Source: an uncultured Acidimicrobiales bacterium (GTDB lineage: Bacteria; Actinomycetota; Acidimicrobiia; Acidimicrobiales; UBA10347). From it: DNA of 39,673 bases. A model generated the notes under the pieces. That model was not told the origin of the DNA. It searched no databases and worked only from the letters and a program-made list of their open reading frames with translations. The DNA lies in assembly GCA_937941245.1 (NCBI GenBank), contig CALDYC010000068.1:1-39673 (forward strand). The letters run 5' to 3'. Position 1 is the first letter of the stretch. Each line of letters begins with the position of its first letter. Positions 18,752 to 27,436 of this stretch are shown here, in pieces. The position numbers were made by a program, and so were the translations under genes.

Positions 18752-19950
18752 AACTCGGGCTTCTGTCACGAGCTCCGCAGAGCTACAGCAGTCAGCGCTT
18801 GGTCGCTGCCGCCGCGGACAGAGACGTCGAGGTTTCAATCTATGACACTCTTCGATTCGCCATCGACCTCAGTCGAGATGATCCCAAGATCACCTACCGC
18901 GGAATCGACATCGAGTCAGTCGATGCGATCTTGCCTCGCATCGGCGCCACGATCACGTTCTACGGCATCGCCGTCGTCAGGCAGTTTCAGGCAATGGGCG
19001 TCTACACGCCGAACACCTGCGATGCGATTGCGAACAGCCATGACAAGTTGCGGGCGATGCAAATACTGTCGCGACACGAGATTGATGTGCCGGCAACCAC
19101 GTTTGTTCGAGAGCGAGCTGATATCGCCCCAGCCATCAGCCGTGTTGGTGGCGCTCCCGTCATCATCAAGACGCTTGAGGGCACGCAGGGTGTCGGCGTG
19201 ATCCTCGCTCCCGACTTCACGGTCGCAGAGGCAGTGGTCGAAACCCTGCACAGCACCAACCAGAACGTCTTGATTCAGCGGTTCGTTGCCGAGAGCCGAG
19301 GTAGCGACATTCGCGCATTCGTCGTCGGCGAACGCGTTGTTGCCGCCATGCGGCGCACCGCCACCGGCGACGAGTTCCGCTCAGACGTGCAGCGTGGCGG
19401 GACGATCGAGAGCATCGCTTTAACGGCCGAACAGCGAGACGTGGCGTTGCGAGCCGCTCAGGCCATGGGCCTGACCGTGTGCGCAGTTGACATGCTTGAG
19501 AGCGACCACGGTCCGCTGGTGATGGAGGTGAACTCTACACCCGGCCTGCAGGGCATCGAGCAAGCGACAGGTCTCGACGTCGCCGGCGCGATCGTTGATC
19601 ACATCGTGTCAAACGTGTCGTTCCCAGACCTCGACGTCCGACAGCGGTTGGGCAAGGCCGCAGGCTACGGCGTCGCCGAAATCCACGTCGACCAAGGAAC
19701 ATGGATCGAGGGGATCACCCTCGCCGAATCGGGCCTGCGCGGCCGTGACATCACCGTGCTCGTAATCGAAAATGCATCGGGCGTCGTCCCGAACCCACAA
19801 AGTGATCATGTGCTGACCGCCAACGACCGGCTGCTGTGTTTCGGTCGCCTCAATGCCATGCGTGAACTCGCACCCGTCCGCCGCGCCCGCAGGCGTCGCG
19901 TCGCCCAACTACCCGTGGACCCTCTTTCTGTAGATACCGGTCCGGAGTAA
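18748..19950 (+). CDS. RimK-like ATP-grasp alpha-L-glutamate ligase fused to C-terminal RCK_C (TrkA_C) domain
   Basis: RimK: MKLGLLSRAPQSYSSQRLVAAA, ILPRIGATITFYG, PVIIKTLEGTQGVGVIL, VAESRGSDIRAFVVGERVVAAMRR, VMEVNSTPGLQGIE. C-terminal IHVDQGTWIEGITLAESGLRGRDITVLVIENASGVVPNPQSDHVLTANDRLLCFGRLNAMREL matches the RCK_C pattern. ATG overlaps upstream TGA. Confidence 0.88.
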   Translation: MKLGLLSRAPQSYSSQRLVAAAADRDVEVSIYDTLRFAIDLSRDDPKITYRGIDIESVDAILPRIGATITFYGIAVVRQFQAMGVYTPNTCDAIANSHDKLRAMQILSRHEIDVPATTFVRERADIAPAISRVGGAPVIIKTLEGTQGVGVILAPDFTVAEAVVETLHSTNQNVLIQRFVAESRGSDIRAFVVGERVVAAMRRTATGDEFRSDVQRGGTIESIALTAEQRDVALRAAQAMGLTVCAVDMLESDHGPLVMEVNSTPGLQGIEQATGLDVAGAIVDHIVSNVSFPDLDVRQRLGKAAGYGVAEIHVDQGTWIEGITLAESGLRGRDITVLVIENASGVVPNPQSDHVLTANDRLLCFGRLNAMRELAPVRRARRRRVAQLPVDPLSVDTGPE

Positions 19951-19953
19951 CCC

Positions 19954-21117
19954 ATGCCCAAGTCCTCGAACAACGCCAACCCGCGTGCGGCAGCCGACGT
20001 ACCCAAGACCGGGACAAAGTCCTCGGCCAACACCAGAGCGAAGACCGAACCGGCGAAGACCAAACGCTCCAGCGCCACAGGCGCTTCAACGCCGGCTACC
20101 AATCGCCGTCGAGCACCCTTCACCGTCGCTGGCCATCAGGTCACAGCTGGCCGGCGCATGCGGATCGAACTACCGATCGGCAATCTGATGAGTGGAACCC
20201 CGGTTGCGCTGCCGTTGATCGTGGTCCACGGAAAACATGACGGTCCAGTCGTGTGGATGAGTGCAGCGATCCACGGAGACGAGATCTGCGGTGTTGAGAT
20301 CATTCGTCAGGTACTCGATCAAATCAATGCTCCGTCGCTGCACGGCACGATCATCGCCGCGCCGGTTGTCAACGTGCATGGCTTCAACACCAACGACCGG
20401 TATCTGCCCGACCGTCGGGACCTCAACCGGTGCTTCCCTGGTTCGTCCCGTGGCTCGCTTGCGAGCCGCATCGCGAGCCTGTTCATGACCGAGGTCGTCA
20501 GCCGAAGCGACATCGGTATCGATCTGCATACTGGCTCGGATTTGCGAACCAATCTGCCGCAGATTCGTTGCGACATCGACCATGCGCCAACGCTCGCTAT
20601 CGCTCGGGTGTTTGGGGCGCCAATCGTGGTCGATGCTCGGTTACGAGATGGTTCATTGCGCCAGGCCGCTGTCGAGGCTGGCAAGGTCTCACTGCTGTTC
20701 GAAGGCGGCGAAGCATCGCGCTTCGACCCGGCCGCGATTGCGGTGGGCGTCGCCGGTGTCATTCGGTCACTAAATCATCTCGGCCTGACAGACCTGCCGG
20801 TTCCGGTAGCCGATGCGCCACTGTTCTCTCGCCAGACATGGTGGAGCCGGGCATCGCGCAGCGGCATCGTGCATCTCGACGCCCGGCTAGGGGATCAGGT
20901 CACCAAGGGCGACCGTCTTGCGGCGATTTATGACCCGTTCGGCAAGGTACTGGGCGAAGTCAAGTCAAAGTACGACGGTGTTGTCCTCGGCCACACCCAG
21001 GCGCCCTTGGTCAATCGGGGCGACGCAATCTCTCATGTCGCACGCATTATGGCCGAGCCCCCCACGCCCGGGTGGGCGGTGCCGGGCAGCATTGACGGCG
21101 AAGAAGCTGTCAGCTAG
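19954..21117 (+). CDS. Succinylglutamate desuccinylase/aspartoacylase-family metallohydrolase with basic disordered N-terminus
   Basis: AAIHGDEICGVEIIRQ zinc motif, VNVHGFNTNDRYLPDRRDLNRCFPG, DLHTGSDLRTNLPQIR; N-terminal ~50 aa rich in K/R/A/T/S/P. Confidence 0.87.
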   Translation: MPKSSNNANPRAAADVPKTGTKSSANTRAKTEPAKTKRSSATGASTPATNRRRAPFTVAGHQVTAGRRMRIELPIGNLMSGTPVALPLIVVHGKHDGPVVWMSAAIHGDEICGVEIIRQVLDQINAPSLHGTIIAAPVVNVHGFNTNDRYLPDRRDLNRCFPGSSRGSLASRIASLFMTEVVSRSDIGIDLHTGSDLRTNLPQIRCDIDHAPTLAIARVFGAPIVVDARLRDGSLRQAAVEAGKVSLLFEGGEASRFDPAAIAVGVAGVIRSLNHLGLTDLPVPVADAPLFSRQTWWSRASRSGIVHLDARLGDQVTKGDRLAAIYDPFGKVLGEVKSKYDGVVLGHTQAPLVNRGDAISHVARIMAEPPTPGWAVPGSIDGEEAVS

Positions 21118-21175
21118 CCGACGTCATGCGGTCGCAACCGGCTCGGCACCCAAGCATCGGGCCGCCCATCAACGC

Positions 21176-21550
21176 TCAGGCGAACAACGCAGCCGCAGCC
21201 TGTGAATCGAGATACTCATCGGCACGGGTGATCTGCCCCTGATCGTTGAACCACATCACCACGCAGATGTCGAGTCGGATCTCGTGTCCATCGGGGCGGG
21301 TAAACACCACGTCGTGGATCTCGGTCGCGCTGTCGGTTCCGACGACTCGCCGTGGGTTGTCATAGCGCAGGGTGGTTCCGTCTGCGGTCAAGCGAGCCAG
21401 GCCCGGCACAGCTTCGTCGATGGGAACGTCTCGACCGACCACGTTCTGTCGAATGACCGCGTCGGCTGAGAAGTGGGCGCGAAAGCCCGTCCAGTCACCT
21501 CGCTCCGCGCAGGCAAATACTGCGCTCATCGTTTCTTCGAGAGCTGGCAT
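21176..21550 (-). CDS. SnoaL-like/NTF2-like protein
   Basis: NTF2-fold pattern (AERGDWTGFRAHFSADAVIRQN...VVMWFNDQGQITRADEYLD); ATG at 21550. Confidence 0.75.
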   Translation of the reverse strand: MPALEETMSAVFACAERGDWTGFRAHFSADAVIRQNVVGRDVPIDEAVPGLARLTADGTTLRYDNPRRVVGTDSATEIHDVVFTRPDGHEIRLDICVVMWFNDQGQITRADEYLDSQAAAALFA

Positions 21551-21575
21551 GGTCGAGGCTCCAATCACAGGCGGA

Positions 21576-22394
21576 TCACAGCGCGTCGAGTGGCGCCGCG
21601 TTGAACGCAACACCGAATCGCACACACCAGATCACGAGGGTGTCATATTCGCCAAGATCAGTGCCGGCCGGAACTTCGTAGTTCTGAGATCCCACGTTTC
21701 CCTTGAGGTCACCGAGGTCAATGAAGTCGTCGTCGAACAGCGAAGGGTCGCCGTCGGCTTCGGCTCCGCGGACCAGGTACACGTTCAGGTCGGGGCCGTT
21801 GTCGATGCTGAAATCGTCTTCGAACCGCACAAACGTCTGCACGCCGTCGGTCAACACGTTGACGGTGCCGACACCTTGATGATCGTGGTTAACGATGCTG
21901 CCGCGGGCGCTGTTGACCACCTGCGGCTCTGGTGGTGCCGTCGGTTCGGGTGTTGGTTGCGGCACCGAAGATGGCTCTGCAGCTGGCGGCGCCGTCACGT
22001 CTGACCCCGACACGAGATCAGAGACCGGGTCCGCTGGCGCCTGGGCAACAGCCGTCTCGTCAGACGCTGGAACCGCGTCGGCGGTGACCACTGTTTCGGG
22101 CTCAGCAGCTGACGAGGTTGCGGCTGGATCTGTGACCACAACCGCAGCTTGGTTCACCGGGTTCGCATCGGCCTCAGTCGCTGGCGCAGCGGCAGCGGCG
22201 AACGGCGATGCTTCGCTCACGGTGTCGTCGATGAACAGCGTATGCACCCCAAAGAAACCGATTGCGACCCACACGAGAGCAGCCAACCCAAGGATCGACC
22301 CAACCCCGACGGCGAGCGAATTGCGTTTGATGAAAGAGATCATGGCGTCGAAACCCGCCATTTGGTCTTGGTATTTCGACCTGGTGATGAACAC
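21576..22394 (-). CDS. Membrane-anchored DM13 domain-containing protein
   Basis: N-terminal TM, long P/A/E/T linker, C-terminal DM13-like domain (GTVNVLTDGVQTFVRFEDDFSIDNGPDLNVYLVRG...GSQNYEVPAGTDLGEYDTLVIWCVRFGVAFNAAPL). The precise start is uncertain. Confidence 0.8.
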   Translation of the reverse strand: MFITRSKYQDQMAGFDAMISFIKRNSLAVGVGSILGLAALVWVAIGFFGVHTLFIDDTVSEASPFAAAAAPATEADANPVNQAAVVVTDPAATSSAAEPETVVTADAVPASDETAVAQAPADPVSDLVSGSDVTAPPAAEPSSVPQPTPEPTAPPEPQVVNSARGSIVNHDHQGVGTVNVLTDGVQTFVRFEDDFSIDNGPDLNVYLVRGAEADGDPSLFDDDFIDLGDLKGNVGSQNYEVPAGTDLGEYDTLVIWCVRFGVAFNAAPLDAL

Positions 22395-22439
22395 GAGCGA
22401 AACACGAGCGCAAGAGCGATGCGTTGGCTCACCGAAACG

Positions 22440-23315
22440 TCACCGCTTGGGTGGGCGCAACATCAGAGCCGGCGTCGACGCCACGTACCGCTGGTAGGCC
22501 GGCTCATCGCCCCAACGCTTGGTGCCTCGTCGTTCAAGCATGGGGATACCGCTGATTCGAGTGATCAGAACAAACACGAACACCGGCGAGATCAAAGTGA
22601 GGTAACGCCAACCTCCCATAGACGGAAGCGCAATCAGCGCAATGCCTACCCAGAGGGTGATCTCGCCGAAGTAGTTGGGGTGTCGTGACCAGGCCCACAG
22701 GCCCGTCGAGATGAATCGCCCCTTGTTCGCCGGGTTCGCCTTAAAGCGGGACTTTTCAGCATCGGCCCGAACCTCGATGCCAAAGCCGATCAGCCAGACC
22801 ACGGCCCCAACGACCGTGAACACGCCAACCGACTGATCTTCGGCTGCCGCGATCGCCGTCCACGCAGCGCATGCAGTGACCGACACCCACAACCCTTGCA
22901 ACGACCACGTCTGCAGAAACAAGAGAAAGTCAACCCGGAGCTTGGCGAACCTTGCGTCTTCGCCACCGTCGGCGAGAATACGCCGGAACAAGAATGACCC
23001 CAGTCGAGCAGCCCAGATCCATATCAGTATCGCCAACAGCCACTGCACGACCTGGTCTGCTCCCGAAAGCACCAACGCCAACCCGGTGACCGCGAAATAG
23101 GTCAAGCTTCCGGTGAGGTCAAAGAACTTTTCGGTGCGGGCAAACCATGCCGGCACAAAGACGATCCAGTTGATGGCGAACGCGGCGATCACACACCAAA
23201 CGATGATCGGCACTCGGCCAGCTCGCAGGCTGCCATCGCTTGCCGCAAGAGCGATCAATCCAGCGACCGCTACGGCAACGATCGAACCGAATAGCGCTGA
23301 TAGACGTGGGTTCAT
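22440..23315 (-). CDS. DUF1295/steroid 5-alpha-reductase-like membrane protein
   Basis: Multi-TM, FISTGLWAWSRHPNYFGEITLWVGIAL motif. Confidence 0.87.
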   Translation of the reverse strand: MNPRLSALFGSIVAVAVAGLIALAASDGSLRAGRVPIIVWCVIAAFAINWIVFVPAWFARTEKFFDLTGSLTYFAVTGLALVLSGADQVVQWLLAILIWIWAARLGSFLFRRILADGGEDARFAKLRVDFLLFLQTWSLQGLWVSVTACAAWTAIAAAEDQSVGVFTVVGAVVWLIGFGIEVRADAEKSRFKANPANKGRFISTGLWAWSRHPNYFGEITLWVGIALIALPSMGGWRYLTLISPVFVFVLITRISGIPMLERRGTKRWGDEPAYQRYVASTPALMLRPPKR

Positions 23316-23401
23316 CTATGCATCTTGTCGCGGTTTGCCGTGCACCGGCCAGCCGAACCTCACACTCGGCACGGCGTCGACGGCGTTCCATCGCGAGTTC
23401 G

Positions 23402-23446
23402 ACAAAAACGACTCAGGAGCGCATGCACAAGGCACACGCTCCTGAG
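23402..23446 (-). terminator. Rho-independent terminator for the DUF2853 gene
   Basis: Perfect 10-bp stem CTCAGGAGCG (23412-23421) / CGCTCCTGAG (23437-23446), followed on the minus strand by TCGTTTTTGTC. Confidence 0.8.
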
Positions 23447-23480
23447 AATCAGAACTTGATCCCACCGAGGGGAAGCTGAG

Positions 23481-23819
23481 TCAGACGTAAACCGACTCTT
23501 TGCCGAGGTCCTTCACGAGCAAGTAGTAGAACACGGGGCGCATCTTGTTGCGGCGGCTCTTGCCAATCTTGGTGACAGCCTTTGCGAGTGCCTTGTCAAG
23601 TGCTGGGCCGTCTGCGCAGCCCAACTTCTTGATCAGCAGGTTCTTTTTGATCGTCTCAAGCTCGCTCTTTTGAGCAGCGGCGACGAGTGATGCATCGCGG
23701 TTGTACAGCGATGGACCAAGCGATTTAGCGATCGCTTCGAGAAGCGGACGGTCAACGCCGATCTTCTGCTCTTTCATTTGGACGATGCAACGCTCAATGA
23801 CGTCGTCAAATTTGCTCAT
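23481..23819 (-). CDS. DUF2853 family protein
   Basis: MSKFDDVIERCIVQMKEQKIGVDRPLLEAIAKSLGPSLYNRDASLVAAAQKSEL...KSRRNKMRPVFYYLLVKDLGKESVYV; AAGGAG Shine-Dalgarno upstream on the minus strand. Confidence 0.82.
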   Translation of the reverse strand: MSKFDDVIERCIVQMKEQKIGVDRPLLEAIAKSLGPSLYNRDASLVAAAQKSELETIKKNLLIKKLGCADGPALDKALAKAVTKIGKSRRNKMRPVFYYLLVKDLGKESVYV

Positions 23820-23893
23820 GATGTGTCTCCTTGGGATGTGTTATCCCGCCTGATGCCAAAACCCTAATCGGATCGACCGGAGCAAGTGCGGTA

Positions 23894-24403
23894 TCAACGT
23901 CGATTGGGCTGTTGCACCGACTGGGCGAGCGCGTCGAGGCGAGCCTCGAGTTCCTGCGCTCGACGCGACGATCGCTTTCGCCGGTCTACGAACGCAGCAG
24001 ACATCGTGCCGCACCTCGCCAGTGCCTCGTTGTCTCCGGAGAGCTTCGGGACCGGTAACGCTTCAGGTTGCTGATCATCAGCGGCGATCTCGACTTCGCC
24101 GACTGGCGAAACAGTTGCAGCGACCGCGGCCACAGGCTGCTCGCGCCCATTGCGCCTGGCGTGGGCCATCTGCGCGACCATGGCTGCGATCTCGGCTTCG
24201 TCTGGGACAACAACCTGCAATCGCCGATTGCCACGGCATCGGCTGGCAGGCGACGGAGCCGCCACCTCACTCGCAAACCCCTGCAGGCTGTCGGCTCTGT
24301 GGCTGTGATCGGCCATGGGTGACGAGGTCGAGGCCACCTCGATGAGGAAGCTCGCAAACGAAAGTTCGTCTGCGACCCGGTCAGATACTGTTTGGTCGCC
24401 CAT
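23894..24403 (-). CDS. Hypothetical protein
   Basis: Fills the gap between neighbours; C-terminal helix-like segment RAQELEARLDALAQSV. No family recognised. Confidence 0.4.
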   Translation of the reverse strand: MGDQTVSDRVADELSFASFLIEVASTSSPMADHSHRADSLQGFASEVAAPSPASRCRGNRRLQVVVPDEAEIAAMVAQMAHARRNGREQPVAAVAATVSPVGEVEIAADDQQPEALPVPKLSGDNEALARCGTMSAAFVDRRKRSSRRAQELEARLDALAQSVQQPNRR

Positions 24404-24493
24404 ACACCTCTATCGGCAGGATCGTGACCGACTTGACCCCAGCTGGGTCAATCGCTACAACACCACACGAAATCGCGACAACGAACCAACACC

Positions 24494-24691
24494 ATGGCCA
24501 AAACCCCACGAAAGCTGAAGCGAGCTCGGTCTCGCCATGCAAAGTCCTGCGAGGGCAAGCAGGCACACCGTTCCAAGAAGGAAGCCCAAGACACCGCCAC
24601 CAAGCTCCGGTCCGAGCGCGGTCGACGCAATCTGGTTGCGTACAACTGCCAAGAGTGCGGGAAATGGCATCTGGGCAACAAGGCCCGCTGA
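24494..24691 (+). CDS. Small putative zinc-binding basic protein (CxxCGxWHLG type)
   Basis: 65 aa, KSCEGKQAHRSKKEAQ...YNCQECGKWHLGNK; resembles small CxxCGxWH proteins of actinobacteria and their phages. Confidence 0.65.
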   Translation: MAKTPRKLKRARSRHAKSCEGKQAHRSKKEAQDTATKLRSERGRRNLVAYNCQECGKWHLGNKAR

Positions 24692-24763
24692 GCTGCGCTC
24701 AGTCTCACCGCAGCGGTTATTGACGGTGAGCCACACACGGCACACGCGATATCTTGCACGCCA

Positions 24764-25690
24764 ATGCCCCACGGACTTCAGGCAACCAATCTTCACAAGC
24801 ACTTCGGAGCGATCCAGGCACTGAATGGATTGTCACTCGCCGTCGAGCCAGGACAGCTGATCGGCTTCCTCGGTCCGAATGGGGCTGGCAAGACCACCAC
24901 CATGCGGGCAATTGTCGGGTTGACATCGGTCGACGACGGGTCAATCACGTGGAACAACACGCCAGTCACCACCGAGGACCGCAAACGAATCGGCTACATG
25001 CCGCAGGACCGGGGGCTTTACCCACGCATGAAGGTGCACGAGCACATTACGTTCATCGGTCGGCTGGCGGGGCTTGCCCCCAACATCGCCGACCGTCGGG
25101 CCGAGCAATGGTGCGAGCGGGTTGGCCTGTCGGATCGGAGCGACGACCTCATCCAAGAGTTGTCGACCGGTAACCAGCAGCGGGTACAGCTCGCTGTTGC
25201 GCTGGTTCACGAACCTGAACTTCTCATTCTCGACGAACCCTTCGCTGGGTTAGATCCAGTTGCGGTGTCCATGCTCAGCGATGTCATGCACGAACAAGTC
25301 GCTCGCGGCACGAGCGTGATCTTTTCGAGCCATCAGCTCGATCTCGTCCAGGACCTCACCGAACAAGTGACGATCGTCGCAAACGGCACAACCCAGGCGA
25401 CCGGACACGTCACTGAACTGCGAGAGCGTTCACCGGTACGCAAGCTGCGTATCGATTGGCGAGAACCTGCACCCGATTGGCGCCCCGACGGCGCTACCCG
25501 CATCGAAACCGGCACACCGTCATTGGCGACTCACACGACCACGTTCGAGCTCCCGGCCGACGCAGATCCAGCAGCCCTCATCGCACAGGCCAGCACCCAC
25601 GGCGCGATCGCCTCGGTGACCTACGAGCCACCACCACTTAGCGATGTATTCCTCGGGCTCGTGGGCGAGCCGATTGGTTCGGCGACGTGA
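24764..25690 (+). CDS. ABC transporter ATP-binding protein (ABC-2/NatA-like, C-terminal DUF4162-like region)
   Basis: Walker A GPNGAGKTTT, signature LSTGNQQRVQLA, Walker B LLILDEPFAGLDP. Confidence 0.92.
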   Translation: MPHGLQATNLHKHFGAIQALNGLSLAVEPGQLIGFLGPNGAGKTTTMRAIVGLTSVDDGSITWNNTPVTTEDRKRIGYMPQDRGLYPRMKVHEHITFIGRLAGLAPNIADRRAEQWCERVGLSDRSDDLIQELSTGNQQRVQLAVALVHEPELLILDEPFAGLDPVAVSMLSDVMHEQVARGTSVIFSSHQLDLVQDLTEQVTIVANGTTQATGHVTELRERSPVRKLRIDWREPAPDWRPDGATRIETGTPSLATHTTTFELPADADPAALIAQASTHGAIASVTYEPPPLSDVFLGLVGEPIGSAT

Positions 25691-26880
25691 TGCGGTCCCA
25701 GTGGATCGAAGTTGCACGACGCGAGATCACAACCCGCGGGCGAACCAAGGCATTCAGAATCGTCACCGCCTTTATCGCACTCGCTGCGATTGCAGGGCCG
25801 GTCGTTGCTGCGCTGTGGCCCGAAAGCGACGGCGCGCTGCGCGACGTTCAGCTAGCGGTGTCTGTCGATGTCGACAACGCCTTTATCGATCGGCTTGATG
25901 TACTCGTCGAAGGTCGCCTGAACGTCTCAATCGACACCGTGAACGACCCGAGCGAGCTCGAGCGCGTGGTTGCGAGCGGCAGTGCAGATGTTGCGGTCTT
26001 GAGTGGACCTGAATTGTTTTGGCGTCGGAACGTCGATACCGAACTCGATGCATTGATCCGAGTAGCGCTCAACCAGGCTGAGACGCTCGAACGTGCCCAA
26101 CAAGCCGGAATCGACGAGCAGACGTTGACGTCGGTCCTCACGCCCACGCAGGTCCCCGAGCGATTCAGCAACCCAAGCGACACCACGAACAATTTCCGCG
26201 ACGCCATCACCTTTGCCGGGCTGTTGATCGCGTTCATGGTCCCACAGGTATTCGGCCAACTCACGTTGATGAGCGTGGTTGAAGAGAAGTCGACCCGGGT
26301 CATTGAGGTGCTACTCAGCCATATCCGGCCGAGTTCGTTGCTCGCTGGCAAGGTGGCGGGCATTGTGGTGCTTGCGCTGATTCAGGTCGGGCTGCTGATC
26401 GGTGGACTGTTCGCTGGTCTGGCGTTGACCTCGGCCGTCTCGGTTCCATCGTCGGTATGGCAGTTCATCCCGATTCTTGGCGTTGGGTTGGTGTCGGGGC
26501 TTTTGATCTACACCACGTTGTTTGCCCTGTTCGGCTCATTGATTTCGCGTATGGAAGATGCCTCGCAGGTGATCATGCCGCTCTACATCCCGCTCTTTGT
26601 CGGCTATTTCGTCGGACAAAGCGCGATCATCGGCAGCGCCAATTCATTGCTACCTCGTATTCTCACGTTCGTGCCGTTGACAGCTCCCATGCTTTTGCCG
26701 GTTCGAGTTATCCAAGGTGGCATCGCGCCATGGGAGGTCGCGGTGTCGATCCTGTTGATGGCCGCGTGTGTGGTCGGTTTGCTGCGACTTGCTGGCCGCG
26801 TGTACGAGGTCACGTTGCTTCGGACCGGCTCGCGAATCAGCTGGCGAGATCTGTTCAGCTCGATGCGGGCCGCAAACTAA
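25687..26880 (+). CDS. ABC-2 type permease (NatB-like)
   Basis: MVVEEKSTRVIEVLLSHIRPSSLLAGKVAGIVVLALIQ-type motif, multi-TM; start overlaps ATPase stop. Confidence 0.88.
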   Translation: MMRSQWIEVARREITTRGRTKAFRIVTAFIALAAIAGPVVAALWPESDGALRDVQLAVSVDVDNAFIDRLDVLVEGRLNVSIDTVNDPSELERVVASGSADVAVLSGPELFWRRNVDTELDALIRVALNQAETLERAQQAGIDEQTLTSVLTPTQVPERFSNPSDTTNNFRDAITFAGLLIAFMVPQVFGQLTLMSVVEEKSTRVIEVLLSHIRPSSLLAGKVAGIVVLALIQVGLLIGGLFAGLALTSAVSVPSSVWQFIPILGVGLVSGLLIYTTLFALFGSLISRMEDASQVIMPLYIPLFVGYFVGQSAIIGSANSLLPRILTFVPLTAPMLLPVRVIQGGIAPWEVAVSILLMAACVVGLLRLAGRVYEVTLLRTGSRISWRDLFSSMRAAN

Positions 26881-26898
26881 TGACCATCGCCCCGAGGT

Positions 26899-27378
26899 TC
26901 ACGAACCTCGACGGCGGCTAGAGATAACACCGGTATCGAAACCGGCCAGGTGCAGGCCACCGGCAAAGCGAGCGTGTTCGATCTTGGTGCATCGGTCCAT
27001 CACCACGCTCATGCCGGCGGAACGGGCGATATCTGCAGCAGGTTCGCTGACAATGCCGAGTTGGAGCCACAGGCATCGGGAGCCGACGGCGACCGCCTGC
27101 TCAGCGATGGTCGGGCAATCTTCGGCGCGCCGGAACACATCGACCATGTCCGGCACAACCGGAAGTGCATCGAGCGACGGATAGCACGGGATCCCATTGA
27201 TCTCAGTCTCGTTGGGGTTAACCGGATACAAGTCGTAGTCACAAATCGACGAAGCCAAATACGTGAGCACAAAATTGCTCGCACGCGATGGGTTCGCCGA
27301 GGCACCGACGATGGCGATCGATGTGGTGTCGTCCAGGATCTGTCGGCGTTCTGAAGCGCTTGGTGCCGTGTTGCTCAT
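26899..27378 (-). CDS. CoA-binding domain protein (YccU-like)
   Basis: SIAIVGASANPSRASNFVLTYL, YDLYPVNPNETEINGIPCYPSLDALP, DMVDVFRR, CLWLQLGI, MDRCTKIEHAR. Confidence 0.87.
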   Translation of the reverse strand: MSNTAPSASERRQILDDTTSIAIVGASANPSRASNFVLTYLASSICDYDLYPVNPNETEINGIPCYPSLDALPVVPDMVDVFRRAEDCPTIAEQAVAVGSRCLWLQLGIVSEPAADIARSAGMSVVMDRCTKIEHARFAGGLHLAGFDTGVISSRRRGS

Positions 27379-27436
27379 CGGGCCAGTGTTGCTCAGATTC
27401 TGACGCAACACATCCCAAACGGGGCAAACTCTCCAC

